In this document: in pieces, positions 33,361 through 42,877 of the stretch
How positions within the stretch are numbered: position 1 is the stretch's first letter
How the letters are laid out: each line of letters starts with the position of its first letter
Position numbers and translations under genes: made by a program
Assembly: GCF_016405905.1 (NCBI RefSeq)
Contig: NZ_JAEFCB010000001.1
Coordinates: 1,302,001-1,366,000, forward strand
Direction of reading: 5' to 3'
Origin: Variovorax sp. IB41
Lineage (GTDB): Bacteria; Pseudomonadota; Gammaproteobacteria; Burkholderiales; Burkholderiaceae_C
Length of the DNA stretch: 64,000 nt
Notes under the pieces: generated by a model
Database searches by the model: none
Seen by the model: the letters and a program-made list of their open reading frames with translations, nothing else
What the model was told of the DNA's origin: nothing

Positions 33361-33771
33361 TTACTTGTTCGGAATCTGACCGGCGCCCGAAACGGGTGCG
33401 GCAGGTGCCGAAGCCGGTGCGCTCGGAGCACCGGCGCCAGGGATTTCGCCTGCGGCACCAGAGGCCGGCGTGGCCGGCGCAGCGGGTGCGCCCACGGCCG
33501 CACGCTCCAGAAGACTGCCGCCGCCCGCAGGACGCGCGTGACTGAAGTACGCGAGCAGCAGCGTGCATGCGAAGAACACCGCGGCCAGCACGGCCGTGGT
33601 GCGCGAGAGAAAGTTCGCGCTGCCGCTGGCACCGAACAGGCTGCCGGCACTGCCGCTGCCGAAGGCCGCGCCCATGTCGGCGCCCTTGCCGTGCTGGATC
33701 AGGATCAGGCCGATCATCGCCAGGGCCGCCAGCATTTGCACGCCGACCAGAAGGTTGAGGACCACGTTCAT
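33361..33771 (-). CDS. secG: Preprotein translocase subunit SecG
   Basis: 136 residues. Two membrane helices (about residues 2-22 and 55-75) flank the conserved cytoplasmic loop with HGKGADMGAAFGSG. After residue 80 comes an Ala/Pro/Gly-rich tail of about 55 residues, typical of burkholderialean SecG. It forms part of SecYEG. It lies downstream of tpiA and before tRNA-Leu. Confidence 0.93.
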   Translation of the reverse strand: MNVVLNLLVGVQMLAALAMIGLILIQHGKGADMGAAFGSGSAGSLFGASGSANFLSRTTAVLAAVFFACTLLLAYFSHARPAGGGSLLERAAVGAPAAPATPASGAAGEIPGAGAPSAPASAPAAPVSGAGQIPNK

Positions 33772-33808
33772 TCGTTCTTACTCCTAATTGATGACAGCCG
33801 TTGCGCGC

Positions 33809-34573
33809 TCAGCGCGCAGCGGCAGAAATGATCTGCAGAAAATCGGGGGCCTTGAGCGACGCGCCGCCGATGAGGCCGCCGTCGATGTCGGCCTGCGCCA
33901 GCAGTTCGGCGGCATTGGCCGCGTTCATGCTGCCGCCGTAAAGAATGCAGATGCCGGCAGCGTGCTCGCTCGCGGCATGGTGCAGTTGCGCACGCAGCAC
34001 GGCATGCACCGCCTGCGCCTGTTCGGGCGTTGCCGTCTTGCCGGTGCCGATGGCCCAGACGGGCTCGTAGGCCACGACGATTTCGCTGATGCAGTGGCCA
34101 TTCACATGGATCACCGCGGCCAGCTGGCGCTTGACGACTTCTTCGGTCTGCCCTGCTTCGCGCTCGGCCAGCGTTTCGCCGACGCAGACGATCGGCGTGA
34201 TGCCGTTCGCCAGCGCGGCGGCCGCCTTCGCGGCCACCGTCTCGTCGGTTTCGCCGTGGTACTGCCGACGCTCGGAGTGACCGACGATGGCATAGCGCAC
34301 GCCGAAATCCTTCAGCATCGCCGCCGACTGCTCGCCGGTGAACGCACCTTGCGGATGCGCCGAAACGTCCTGCGCACCGAGCGCCAGCGACGGCGAGCCC
34401 GCCAGCAGCGATTGCAGCTGGGCGAAGTACGGCGCCGGCGCGCACAGCGCGACATCGCAAGCGGCCGGGCTTGCCGCCAGGCCTTGCTGCAGAGCCTTCA
34501 CCAGCGCCTCGTTGGCGGCCAGGCCGCCATTCATCTTCCAGTTGCCGGCGATCAGTTTCTTCTTGGTTGTCAT
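33809..34573 (-). CDS. tpiA: Triose-phosphate isomerase
   Basis: 254 residues from ATG 34573 ([16 protein letters not shown]). An ATG at 34594 adds seven residues but overlaps the preceding gene's stop; neither has a clear Shine-Dalgarno. Catalytic features are the Asn-Trp-Lys start, HSERR with the catalytic His near residue 98, [12 protein letters not shown] with the catalytic Glu, and the phosphate-binding LYGGSM. It interconverts dihydroxyacetone phosphate and glyceraldehyde 3-phosphate. Confidence 0.95.
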   Translation of the reverse strand: MTTKKKLIAGNWKMNGGLAANEALVKALQQGLAASPAACDVALCAPAPYFAQLQSLLAGSPSLALGAQDVSAHPQGAFTGEQSAAMLKDFGVRYAIVGHSERRQYHGETDETVAAKAAAALANGITPIVCVGETLAEREAGQTEEVVKRQLAAVIHVNGHCISEIVVAYEPVWAIGTGKTATPEQAQAVHAVLRAQLHHAASEHAAGICILYGGSMNAANAAELLAQADIDGGLIGGASLKAPDFLQIISAAAR

Positions 34574-34587
34574 CGCGTTGTTCGTTG

Positions 34588-35598
34588 TCACCATGTCAGC
34601 ACGATCTTGCCGATGTGCTGGTTCGATTCCATGAGCGTGTGAGCCTGGGCCGCACCACTCGTCGTGCCATCGGGTTCACCCGCCGCCACAAAAGTGCTGT
34701 GGATCACGGGCTTGATCGCGCCGTTTTCGAGCAGCGGCCAGACCTTTTCGCGCAATGCCTTGGCAATCGCGCCCTTGAACGCCACCGGCCGCGGCCGCAG
34801 CGTCGAGCCGGTGATCGTGAGGCGCCTGCGCAGCACGAGGCCCGCATTGATCTGGGCCTTCACGCCGCCCTGCACCGCGATGATCACGAGCCGGCCGTCT
34901 TCGGCCAGACATTCGATCTCGCGCGCCACGTAGTCGCCGGCCACCATGTCCAGGATCACGTCCACGCCCTTGCCACCGGTGAGCTTCTTCGCCTCTTCGA
35001 CGAAGTCGCTCGTGCGGTAATTGATTGCGTGGTCGGCGCCCAGCTTCTTGCAGGCTTCGCACTTGTCGTCGCTGCCGGCCGTGACGATCACCGTCGCGCC
35101 CAGCGCCTTGGCGATTTGGATCGCCGTGACGCCGATGCCGCTGGAGCCGCCCTGGATCAGGAGCGTCTCGCCCTTTTGCAAGCGGCCGCGCTCGAACACG
35201 TTGCTCCAGACGGTGAAGAAGGTCTCGGGCAGCGAAGCCGCGTCGACATCGCTCCAGCCCTTGGGCACCGGCAGGCATTGCGCCACGGGCGCCACGCACA
35301 GCTGGGCATAGCCGCCACCGGCGATCAGCGCGCAGACGTGGTCACCGATCTTGAAGCCCGCCTCGGCCAGCGCCGCGGCGTCGCCCGAGACGATCTCGCC
35401 GGCCACTTCGAGGCCCGGCAGGTCTGAGGCGCCCGGCGGCACCGGATAGTGGCCCATGCGCTGCAGCACGTCGGGGCGATTCACCCCGCTGGCTGCGACG
35501 CGAATCAGCAATTCGCCCACGCCCGCCACCGGATCGGGACGATCGGCCACGCGCAGCACCTCAGGGGCGCCGTACGAAGTGATTTCAATGGCTTTCAT
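34588..35598 (-). CDS. NAD(P)H:quinone oxidoreductase, zeta-crystallin type (MDR family)
   Basis: 336 residues. It has a GroES-like N-terminal domain ([16 protein letters not shown]) and a Rossmann NADPH domain with [19 protein letters not shown] near residue 150. No structural-zinc cysteine cluster was seen, which suits the zinc-free quinone reductase branch (PIG3/QorA-like). It precedes tpiA-secG on the same strand. Confidence 0.9.
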   Translation of the reverse strand: MKAIEITSYGAPEVLRVADRPDPVAGVGELLIRVAASGVNRPDVLQRMGHYPVPPGASDLPGLEVAGEIVSGDAAALAEAGFKIGDHVCALIAGGGYAQLCVAPVAQCLPVPKGWSDVDAASLPETFFTVWSNVFERGRLQKGETLLIQGGSSGIGVTAIQIAKALGATVIVTAGSDDKCEACKKLGADHAINYRTSDFVEEAKKLTGGKGVDVILDMVAGDYVAREIECLAEDGRLVIIAVQGGVKAQINAGLVLRRRLTITGSTLRPRPVAFKGAIAKALREKVWPLLENGAIKPVIHSTFVAAGEPDGTTSGAAQAHTLMESNQHIGKIVLTW

Positions 35599-35647
35599 GG
35601 TCTTTCGGCCTCCAACGCCCGCAGGTGGGGCGCAGCTAGCTGTTCAA

Positions 35648-35678
35648 AAGATAGCAACGGCAGGTTTGCTGCCGTTGC
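35648..35678 (-). terminator. Intrinsic terminator downstream of pnp
   Basis: Perfect 10-bp stem GCAACGGCAG (35654-35663) and CTGCCGTTGC (35669-35678) with a 5-nt loop. On the minus strand it is followed by TATCTTTTG. It begins 8 bp beyond the pnp stop codon. Confidence 0.8.
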
Positions 35679-35685
35679 GCCCTTC

Positions 35686-38013
35686 TTACTCCTGAGGCTC
35701 GCGCGGTGCTTGCGACTGCTCGCCGGCCGGAGCCTGCTGCTGGTCGTTGCGCGGTTGCTGCTGCTGGTCGTTGAAGCGCGGTGCGCGCTCGCCACGATCA
35801 CCACCACGGTCGCCACCGCGATCGCCACCACGGTCCGAACGCTCACGGCGCTCGCCACCACGGTCGCCGCGATCACCGCGGTCTTCACGCGGCGGGCGCT
35901 CGCTGTACTCCATGCCGGCCGGACGCTCGGTCAGGGCCTTCATGGACAGCTTGACGCGGCCCTTCTCGTCGGTCTCCAGGACCTTGACCTTCACGATCTG
36001 GCCTTCGCTCAGATAGTCGGTCACCTTCTCGACGCGTTCGTGCGCGATCTGGCTGATGTGCAGCAGGCCGTCCTTGCCGGGCAGCAGGTTGATGAGCGCG
36101 CCGAAGTCCAGGATCTTGGTGACCGGGCCTTCGTAGACCTTGCCGATTTCGACTTCCGCGGTGATCTGCTCGATGCGCTTCTTGGCGAACTCGGCCTTTT
36201 CCGGATCGGTCGAAGCGATGGTGATGGTGCCGTCTTCGTCGATGTTGATCGTCGTGCCGGTTTCTTCCTGCAGGCCGCGGATGACCGAGCCGCCCTTGCC
36301 GATCACGTCGCGGATCTTCTCGGGGTTGATCTTCAGCGTGGTCAGGCGCGGTGCGAAGCTGGAGACTTCGGCCTTGGCCTCGCCCATGGCTTCCTGCATC
36401 TTGCCCAGGATGTGCATGCGCGCTTCCTTGGCCTGCGCCAGTGCGACCTGCATGATTTCCTTGGTGATGCCCTGGATCTTGATGTCCATCTGCAGCGCGG
36501 TGATGCCGTTGGTCGTGCCCGCAACCTTGAAGTCCATGTCGCCCAGATGATCTTCATCGCCCAGGATGTCGGTCAGCACGGCGAAGCGGTTGTCTTCCTT
36601 GATCAGGCCCATGGCGATGCCGGCCACGTGCGCCTTCATCGGCACGCCCGCGTCCATCATCGAGAGGCAGCCGCCGCAGACCGAAGCCATCGACGAGGAG
36701 CCGTTCGACTCGGTGATTTCCGAGACCACGCGCACGGTGTACGGGAATTCTTCCTTGGTCGGCAGCACGGCGACGAGCGCACGCTTTGCCAGGCGGCCGT
36801 GGCCGATTTCGCGGCGCTTGGTCGAGCCCATGCGGCCCACTTCACCGGTGGCGAAGGGAGGCATGTTGTAGTGGAACAGGAAGCGGTCTTCGTACTCGCC
36901 GGCCAGCGCGTCGATGCGCTGCGCATCGCGTTCGGTGCCGAGCGTGGTGATGACCAGCGCCTGCGTTTCGCCGCGCGTGAACAGGGCCGAGCCGTGGGTG
37001 CGGGGCAGCACGGAATTGCGGATCTCGATGGGGCGCACGGTACGCGTGTCGCGGCCGTCGATGCGGGGTTCGCCCGACAGGATCTGGCTGCGCACGATCT
37101 TCGATTCGATGGCAAACAGCAGGTCGTTGACCTTGCCGGCGTCGAAGGGCTCGCCGCTTTCCTTGAGCGTGCTCATGACGCTGGCGTTGGCTTCGCGCAG
37201 GGCTTGCGTGCGGGCTTGCTTGCTGCGGATCTGATAAACAGCGCGCAGCTTTTCTTCGGCCAGGCCCTTGACCTTGGCGACGAAGGCTTCGTCTTCGGCC
37301 GGTGCCTGCCAGTCCCACACCGGCTTGCCGGCGTCGCGCACGAGGTCATGGATCGCGTTGATCGCGATGCCGGCCTGTTCGTGGCCGAACACCACGCCGC
37401 CGAGCATGATTTCTTCGCTCAGTTGCTGGGCTTCGGACTCGACCATCAGCACGGCGGCTTGCGTGCCGGCGACGACGAGGTCCATCTGCGAATCCTTGCG
37501 GGCGGTCTGGCCCGGATTCAGCACGTACTGGCCGTTGATGTAGCCCACGCGGGCGGCACCGATCGGACCGCTGAACGGGATGCCGGAGATCGACAGCGCG
37601 GCGCTCACGCCGATCATGGCGGCGATGTCGGCATCGACTTCGGGGTTCAGCGACACGGTGTGGATGACCACGTGCACTTCGTTCAGGAAGCCTTCGGGGA
37701 ACAGCGGGCGGATCGGACGGTCGATCAGGCGGCTGGTCAGCGTTTCGTGTTCGCTGGGCTTGGCTTCGCGCTTGAAGAAGCTGCCGGGGATCTTGCCCGC
37801 GGCGTAGGTCTTCTCGATGTAGTCGACGGTCAGCGGGAAGAAATCCTGGCCCGGCTTGGCGGACTTGGAGGCGACCACGGTCGCCAGGATCACGGTGCCG
37901 TCGATGTCGACCAGCACGGCGCCATTGGCCTGGCGGGCGACTTCGCCCGTTTCCATGACAACGGTCTTGTCGCCCCATTGGAAGGACTTGGTGACTTTGT
38001 TGAAGAGGCTCAT
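35686..38013 (-). CDS. pnp: Polyribonucleotide nucleotidyltransferase (PNPase)
   Basis: 775 residues from ATG 38013, with GGAG eight bases upstream; ten residues of frame further up were trimmed. Two RNase PH-like domains (for example [31 protein letters not shown] near residue 440), a KH domain ([20 protein letters not shown]) and an S1 domain follow in order. The last 70 residues are a low-complexity tail of RGD/RGG repeats then Gln-rich sequence, absent from the 711-residue E. coli enzyme. It degrades RNA phosphorolytically and, in many bacteria, autoregulates through its leader. Confidence 0.96.
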   Translation of the reverse strand: MSLFNKVTKSFQWGDKTVVMETGEVARQANGAVLVDIDGTVILATVVASKSAKPGQDFFPLTVDYIEKTYAAGKIPGSFFKREAKPSEHETLTSRLIDRPIRPLFPEGFLNEVHVVIHTVSLNPEVDADIAAMIGVSAALSISGIPFSGPIGAARVGYINGQYVLNPGQTARKDSQMDLVVAGTQAAVLMVESEAQQLSEEIMLGGVVFGHEQAGIAINAIHDLVRDAGKPVWDWQAPAEDEAFVAKVKGLAEEKLRAVYQIRSKQARTQALREANASVMSTLKESGEPFDAGKVNDLLFAIESKIVRSQILSGEPRIDGRDTRTVRPIEIRNSVLPRTHGSALFTRGETQALVITTLGTERDAQRIDALAGEYEDRFLFHYNMPPFATGEVGRMGSTKRREIGHGRLAKRALVAVLPTKEEFPYTVRVVSEITESNGSSSMASVCGGCLSMMDAGVPMKAHVAGIAMGLIKEDNRFAVLTDILGDEDHLGDMDFKVAGTTNGITALQMDIKIQGITKEIMQVALAQAKEARMHILGKMQEAMGEAKAEVSSFAPRLTTLKINPEKIRDVIGKGGSVIRGLQEETGTTINIDEDGTITIASTDPEKAEFAKKRIEQITAEVEIGKVYEGPVTKILDFGALINLLPGKDGLLHISQIAHERVEKVTDYLSEGQIVKVKVLETDEKGRVKLSMKALTERPAGMEYSERPPREDRGDRGDRGGERRERSDRGGDRGGDRGGDRGERAPRFNDQQQQPRNDQQQAPAGEQSQAPREPQE

Positions 38014-38083
38014 GTTTGCTCCTGTTTTAGTAGCGAACCACACAGGGTTCGCAAGGGGCGGAGGCTGTCTCAGAACACGATGC

Positions 38084-38133
38084 CATTCCAGCGAAGCTCG
38101 GGGAGAACTTCATTGGAATGACACAGCTTCGCT
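38084..38133 (-). promoter_or_regulatory. pnp leader with two mutually exclusive stems
   Basis: In the rpsO-pnp gap, CATTCCA (38084-38090) pairs with TGGAATG (38114-38120), while AGCGAAGCT (38090-38098) pairs perfectly with AGCTTCGCT (38125-38133). The arms interlock, so they would form alternative structures or a pseudoknot. E. coli pnp is autoregulated through an RNase III-cleaved leader hairpin, and an equivalent role is plausible but inferred. Confidence 0.45.
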
Positions 38134-38166
38134 CTGTTTTGGCACTCCGAAAGTGGATCGCGAAGT

Positions 38167-38206
38167 AAAAAACGCCTGAGCTAGCGGACTAACCCAGGCG
38201 TTTTTT
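38167..38206 (-). terminator. rpsO intrinsic terminator (bidirectional)
   Basis: A 12-bp perfect stem AAAAAACGCCTG (38167-38178) and CAGGCGTTTTTT (38195-38206) with a 16-nt loop. T-runs on either strand make it work in both directions. It lies 14 bp past the rpsO stop and would separate rpsO from pnp, apart from read-through. Confidence 0.88.
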
Positions 38207-38219
38207 CATGCGATTCGGT

Positions 38220-38486
38220 TTACTTGCGCAGACCCAGCTTGGCGATCAGCGCGGTGTAACGGTCGGCGTCCTTGGACTTGAGGTAGTCCAGGAGCTTGCG
38301 GCGGCGGCTCACCATGCGCAGCAGGCCGCGACGGCCGTGGTGGTCCTTGGCGTGCGTCTTGAAGTGGGGGGTGAGCTCGTTGATACGGGCGGTCAGCAGT
38401 GCGACTTGCACTTCGGGGCTGCCAGTGTCGTTGGCGGCGCGGGCGTTGTCTTTGACGACTTCGGCCTTGATGGAGGCTGCGATCAT
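38220..38486 (-). CDS. rpsO: 30S ribosomal protein S15
   Basis: 88 residues, standard length. It has the 16S rRNA-binding features [21 protein letters not shown] and [22 protein letters not shown]. It lies upstream of pnp, the conserved order. Confidence 0.97.
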   Translation of the reverse strand: MIAASIKAEVVKDNARAANDTGSPEVQVALLTARINELTPHFKTHAKDHHGRRGLLRMVSRRRKLLDYLKSKDADRYTALIAKLGLRK

Positions 38487-38586
38487 GTTGAATTTCCTTG
38501 TTCCGGGATGTTTGACTTGCGGTGAGCGCTGGAACTGCCCTCATCGTGCGCCTTGCGGCATGCAAAGCCTCGGGATTATAGCTTGT

Positions 38587-38690
38587 CATGGACTCGCCCC
38601 CAGGCTGCGCGCACTCCGTGTCGCTTCGCCAACCCCCTACCGGGGGCAACACCTGCGGCCCGGCAAAGCCGGTTCCGCGGTGTTTCACGA
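38587..38690. repeat. GC-rich dispersed-type intergenic repeat
   Basis: Between rpsO and the DMT transporter. It contains the hairpins CCCCCTACCGGGGG (about 38634-38647) and CCGGCAAAGCCGG (about 38659-38671), in a layout that resembles an intergenic repeat class of Comamonadaceae. Its right end supplies the TCA (stop) at 38685-38687 of the minus-strand transporter gene, so the gene appears to run into the repeat. Other copies cannot be checked here. Confidence 0.55.
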
Positions 38691-39608
38691 AGGAGCGGCA
38701 GCATGGCCAGAGCCTTTTTCGCCCCTTCCATCGAGCGAAGCCAGCCCCACCGCGCCCAGCACGCACGCAGCCCCGCCGACCTGCGCCAGACTGATACTTT
38801 CGCCCAGCCAGAGCGCCGCCAGTATCAGCGCAGAAACCGGCAGGAGCGCCGTGAAAAGCGCCGCCTCCGCCCCCTTGAGCCGCGCCGATCCGGCAAACCA
38901 GAGGACAAAGCCCAGCACCGTTGGCACCAGCGCGTAATAGGCGACGCCAGCCAGCGCATCGTTCGGCAACGGGTGCTCCCAGGCGCGCTCGAACAGCGCC
39001 GGCACCAGCGACAGGAGGAGCCCGAAAGCCGTCATCAGCGTCGACAGCGCCAGCGGCCGCACCGGAACGCGCAAACGCTTGTTGAGCAGGATGAACATCG
39101 CCTCGCAGACGACCGCGCCCAGCACCAGCAAATTGCCGACCATCGCCGCAGGGGATTTCGAGTCCCCCGCGGCGCCCTCCCCCGGCCAGCTGATCGCCAG
39201 CACGCCCGCCGTCGCCAGCACGATGCTGCCGATCAGGTACCGCCCCGGCCGCTCGCGCAGTGCCAGCACCGCCACCAGCGCCGCGACGGCCGGCAGCGTT
39301 CCGGCCACCACGCCCGCGCTGGCGGCCGGCGCCCAGCGCACGCCAAGGATCAATAGCACCGTGTAGCCGACGCTTCCCAGCCCGGCCTGGCACAGCAGCA
39401 GCGCGAGGTCGCGCCGGTCGGGCCGCGGCCACGGCGTGCGCGTCACCCGCAGCAGCAGGAGAAACACCGGCAGCGCCATCGCGAACCGCAGCGCCGTCGC
39501 GGTGAACGGCGGCAGGCCGCCGGCAATCACTTTGCTGGCCACGACCGTGCTGCCCACCGTGACCATCGCCAGCGCGCACAGCGCCATTCCCTTGATTCGT
39601 TCCGACAT
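38685..39608 (-). CDS. DMT-superfamily (EamA) transporter
   Basis: 307 residues from ATG 39608 with about ten membrane helices in two EamA repeats. Typical sequence includes PPFTATALRFAMALPVFLL in the first repeat and PLALSTLMTAFGLLLSLVPAL in the second. Likely a metabolite exporter of unknown substrate. A long upstream open frame was rejected. The last residues (GRGEKGSGHAAAPS) probably come from the adjacent repeat. Confidence 0.88.
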   Translation of the reverse strand: MSERIKGMALCALAMVTVGSTVVASKVIAGGLPPFTATALRFAMALPVFLLLLRVTRTPWPRPDRRDLALLLCQAGLGSVGYTVLLILGVRWAPAASAGVVAGTLPAVAALVAVLALRERPGRYLIGSIVLATAGVLAISWPGEGAAGDSKSPAAMVGNLLVLGAVVCEAMFILLNKRLRVPVRPLALSTLMTAFGLLLSLVPALFERAWEHPLPNDALAGVAYYALVPTVLGFVLWFAGSARLKGAEAALFTALLPVSALILAALWLGESISLAQVGGAACVLGAVGLASLDGRGEKGSGHAAAPS

Positions 39609-39691
39609 GCATGACCTTTCGCTCTCGAAGAAAGGCCGAGCTTCGCGGGCCGCACGCCCCGCGTATTGAACGAAATTGCAGTCCGACCGGC

Positions 39692-40864
39692 TCAGCCCTT
39701 GCGCTGCGGCTGCGCAGCCAGCCACTGGCGCAGGCGCTCCACGCCCTGCACCAGCCGCTGCGGGTCTTTCGACGCGAAGCACCAGCGCAGCCAGCCCTGC
39801 GCCTCGGGCGCGAAGGCATTGCCGGGCGCGAGTCCGAGGCCCGCCTCGACCACCAGCCGCTTGGCCATGTCGAGCGAATCGCCGAAACCGTCGAGCCGGA
39901 AGAAGGCGTACATGCCGCCCTTGGCCGGCGCCACCTGCACGCCGGGCACCGCGGCCAGCAGCGGCACCAGCGTGTCGCGGCACAGCTTCAGGTGCGCGAC
40001 CACGCGCGGCGTGATGTCTGCCGTGTGCGCGATCGCCGCGATGGCCGCGCGCTGCGTGAACACGCTCGCACACGAGGTGTTGAACTCGATCAGCTTGCCG
40101 ATGCCATCGACCATCGCGGGCGGCAGCACCAGCCAGCCGAGGCGCCATCCGGTCATGAGGAAGCTCTTGGAGAAACTGTGCGTCACGACCAGCCGGTCAT
40201 CGGGCTTGGAGATGTCGAGAAAGCTCGGCGCGCAGCCGTTCGGCGAGGCCTCGAAATACAGCCGCTCGTACACCTCGTCGGCGAGGATCCAGGTGCCGGT
40301 CTCGCGGCAATGGTCGAGCACGGCCTGCTGCTCGTCGCGCGTCATCGTCCAGCCGGTGGGATTGTTGGGCGCGTTGACGATCAGGAGCTTCGTCTTCGAT
40401 GTGACCGCGGCCCGCAGTGCGGGCAGGTCGAGCGTCCACTGTCCTTCGACTGGCACCAGCGACACCGTGCGCACGTGCGCCCCCATGATCGCCGGCTGCG
40501 CCGTGAGGTTCGGCCACACCGGCGTCACCGCGACCACATCGTCGCCCGCATCGACCAGCGCCTGCACCGCCAGCATCAGCGCGCTCACGCCGCCCGAGGT
40601 GACGGCGATGCGCGAGGCGTCGACCGCGGGATGCAGCGCGCTGGTGTAGCGCGCGATCGCCTCGCGCAGTTCGGGCAGTCCAAGGTTGTGGGCATAGAAG
40701 GTCTCGCCGCGCTGCAGCGATTCGATGGCGGCCTGGCGGATCACCTCGGGCGTGACCTCGTCGCTTTCGCCGAACCAGAAGGCGAGCACGTCGTCGCGGC
40801 CCAGGCCCGCATTGGCGACCTCGCGAATCTTGGAGGCTTCGAGGTTGTGGATGGCTTCACGCAT
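39692..40864 (-). CDS. Class I PLP-dependent aminotransferase
   Basis: 390 residues, fold-type I. The PLP lysine is in SFSKSFLMTGWRLGW near residue 230. NAPNNPTGW holds the cofactor-binding Asn, and WILADEVYERLYF the conserved Asp and Tyr. The C-terminal Arg in PQGWLRWCFA fits carboxylate binding. The substrate is uncertain: aspartate/aromatic/alanine-like. It lies 33 bp downstream of an ABC binding-protein gene on the same strand, which may supply its amino acid. Confidence 0.88.
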   Translation of the reverse strand: MREAIHNLEASKIREVANAGLGRDDVLAFWFGESDEVTPEVIRQAAIESLQRGETFYAHNLGLPELREAIARYTSALHPAVDASRIAVTSGGVSALMLAVQALVDAGDDVVAVTPVWPNLTAQPAIMGAHVRTVSLVPVEGQWTLDLPALRAAVTSKTKLLIVNAPNNPTGWTMTRDEQQAVLDHCRETGTWILADEVYERLYFEASPNGCAPSFLDISKPDDRLVVTHSFSKSFLMTGWRLGWLVLPPAMVDGIGKLIEFNTSCASVFTQRAAIAAIAHTADITPRVVAHLKLCRDTLVPLLAAVPGVQVAPAKGGMYAFFRLDGFGDSLDMAKRLVVEAGLGLAPGNAFAPEAQGWLRWCFASKDPQRLVQGVERLRQWLAAQPQRKG

Positions 40865-40897
40865 CGGCTGTCGTCCTGTTGGTCGTCATTGGGGGTG

Positions 40898-42190
40898 TCA
40901 TTGGGGTCGTTTCATCTTGCACGATGTCGGCAGCTCGGCGCGCTCCGGGGCGATCGTCTTGATCACGCGAAAGCCGTAGCCCGAGCCCTCGACATCGAAC
41001 TGCACGCCGGGCTTGCCCTGCCGGTCCATCACGCCGACCACCAGCTGCTGCTGGAACTGGTGGTCCGCCGCGCGCATGCGGCCACGCTGGCCGTAGAGGC
41101 TCACGTCGGCCTGCTCCAGCGCGCGCGCCACGGCCACTGCTTCGACACTGCCCGCGCGTTCGACGGCCTGCGCGAGCGACTCGACGAGCAACTGCATCCG
41201 CATGTGCACATAGTCGTCCGCGGGCTTCGGAAAGCGCGCACGGAAGGCGCGATAGAACGCCTCCGACTGCACGGTCTGCACGTTGGGCAGCCAGTCGGCC
41301 ACCGCCACCACGCGGCCGATGCCCGCATCGCCGATGGCCGCGGGCGCGCCGAGCGCGTTGCCGTAGAAGGTATAGAAGCTGCCGTTGAAGCCCGCCTCGC
41401 GCGCCGCCTTCACGAGCAGCGTGAGGTCGTTGCCCCAGTTGCCGGTGAACACCGCCTGCGCGCCGCTCGCGAGGATCTTGGTGGCGTAGGGCGCGAAGTC
41501 CTTCACCTTGCCCATCGGGTGCAGTTCGTCGCCGACGATCTCCACGTCGGGCCGCTGCACGCCCAGCTGCCGGCGCACTTCGCGCAGCACCGCCTGGCCG
41601 AAGCTGTAGTCCTGCCCGATCAGGTAGGTGCGCTTGAGCGAGGCGTCGTCCTTCACCACGTCCATCAGCGCGGCCACGCGCATGTCGGCATGGGCGTCGA
41701 AGCGGAAGTGCCAGAAGCTGCAGCGCTCGTTGGTCAGCGCCGGATCGACCGCCGCGTAGTTCAGGAAGATCACGCGCCGCGCCGGGTCGCGCTCGTTGTT
41801 CTTGTCGACGGCATCGACCAGCGCCGCCGCGGTGGCCGACGAGTTGCCCTGCAGCACGATGCGCGCGCCGTCGTCCATGGCAGCGCGCAACGCGGAGAGC
41901 GCCTCTTCGTTCTGGCCCTTGCTGTCGTAGCGGTCCAGCTGCAGCGGACGCGCGCCGCCCGGCAGCTTCACGCCGCCGCGCGCGTTCACGCGCTCCACCG
42001 CCCACAAGAGGTTGCGGAACACCGCCTCGCCCGTGTTCGCGAAGGGCCCGCTCATGCTTTCGATCAAGGCAAGACGGATGGGCGCGGGCGGCGCTGCCGG
42101 GCTTTGCGCAAGCCCGGCCAAGGGGGTCGCGCATAGCGCCAGCGCCGCGAATTTCAAGGCCCGGCGGCGCCAAATAAAGGGGGGAGTCAT
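40898..42190 (-). CDS. HAAT-type ABC substrate-binding protein without adjacent permease
   Basis: 430 residues from ATG 42190, with RBS-poor context. A signal peptide (LKFAALALCATPLAGLAQS) precedes a Peripla_BP_6 domain (IRLALIESMSGPFANTGEAV). It shares NERCSFWHF, an analogue of the liv binding proteins' NEQCSPYTV. No permease or ATPase genes are adjacent. It may feed a transporter elsewhere or serve as a sensor with the linked aminotransferase. Confidence 0.82.
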   Translation of the reverse strand: MTPPFIWRRRALKFAALALCATPLAGLAQSPAAPPAPIRLALIESMSGPFANTGEAVFRNLLWAVERVNARGGVKLPGGARPLQLDRYDSKGQNEEALSALRAAMDDGARIVLQGNSSATAAALVDAVDKNNERDPARRVIFLNYAAVDPALTNERCSFWHFRFDAHADMRVAALMDVVKDDASLKRTYLIGQDYSFGQAVLREVRRQLGVQRPDVEIVGDELHPMGKVKDFAPYATKILASGAQAVFTGNWGNDLTLLVKAAREAGFNGSFYTFYGNALGAPAAIGDAGIGRVVAVADWLPNVQTVQSEAFYRAFRARFPKPADDYVHMRMQLLVESLAQAVERAGSVEAVAVARALEQADVSLYGQRGRMRAADHQFQQQLVVGVMDRQGKPGVQFDVEGSGYGFRVIKTIAPERAELPTSCKMKRPQ

Positions 42191-42315
42191 CGTCTTGAAA
42201 CGCGTGCGGCTGCGCCTAGATGAGGTGTCAAGCGGCACTCAGGATTGAATGGCCGCGCAGTGTAAGGGACACACATTCCTTGTCCCCATTGTGTTCATTC
42301 AGGAGCTTTTCCATC

Positions 42316-42687
42316 ATGTTTTTCGCACCCACCATCCGCACCACCCGCTTCGTTCCCCGCTCGCAAGACCGCGCGTTCGAACGCTTCGTGAACGACGCTT
42401 TCGCCGCACCCCGCCGCTCGCCGCTGGTGGAGCAGGACGACACGAGCTGGACCCTTTCGCTGGACGTGCCGGGCCTCTCGCGCGACGACCTCGCGATCAG
42501 CATCGAAGGCGCCGTGGTCCGCATCGACAGCAAGGCCGAAGCCAAGCGCCAGTTCAAGGCCGCCTACGAATTGCCGCAGGACATCGATGTGACGGCGAGC
42601 GACGCCAAGCTCGAGAACGGCGTGCTCACGCTGAAGCTGGGCAAGCTGGTGCCCGTGAACCGTGCCTCGCAGTTGCAAATCAACTAA
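42316..42687 (+). CDS. Small heat-shock protein, Hsp20/alpha-crystallin family
   Basis: 123 residues from ATG 42316, with AGGAGC 9 bases upstream. The alpha-crystallin domain spans about residues 35-115 (LDVPGLSRDDLAISIEG; LENGVLTLKLGKL), with a short N-terminal arm and little C-terminal extension. Presumed ATP-independent chaperone. CTTGAAA at 42194-42200 followed 14 bp later by CCTAGA only weakly resembles a sigma-32 promoter, so heat regulation is unproven. Confidence 0.9.
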   Translation: MFFAPTIRTTRFVPRSQDRAFERFVNDAFAAPRRSPLVEQDDTSWTLSLDVPGLSRDDLAISIEGAVVRIDSKAEAKRQFKAAYELPQDIDVTASDAKLENGVLTLKLGKLVPVNRASQLQIN

Positions 42688-42724
42688 CCAAGGCGATGCC
42701 CACAAGAGGAAAATGTTAGTAGTG

Positions 42725-42748
42725 GCTTGTTTTTGACTTTAAACAAGC
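42725..42748 (+). other. Hairpin downstream of hsp20
   Basis: Perfect 8-bp stem GCTTGTTT (42725-42732) and AAACAAGC (42741-42748) with an 8-nt loop. It has no T-run after it and sits 25 bp before a proper terminator; it may protect the 3' end of the message. Confidence 0.5.
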
Positions 42749-42772
42749 ACCTTATTCACAATAGCGCTGGAT

Positions 42773-42798
42773 AACGTCACATGATGTGACGTTTTTTT
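42773..42798 (+). terminator. Intrinsic terminator of hsp20
   Basis: Perfect 9-bp stem AACGTCACA (42773-42781) and TGTGACGTT (42785-42793) with a 3-nt loop, running into T7 (42792-42798). It ends the hsp20 transcript. Confidence 0.88.
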
Positions 42799-42877
42799 AG
42801 TACTTTCTTCTTCGTGGGCGTCTCGCAAGCGCATCGAATTTCGTGCCGGTGCGGGGCCGGGTGCCCCTCAAGGCACC

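Noticed and set aside
35449..38121. An 890-codon plus-strand frame opposite pnp
   Set aside because: Mirror of pnp; composition is typical of an antisense high-GC frame.
42194..42220. Sigma-32 promoter for hsp20
   Set aside because: CTTGAAA is good but the -10 (CCTAGA) is poor and would give a leader of about 90 nt; kept only as a remark.
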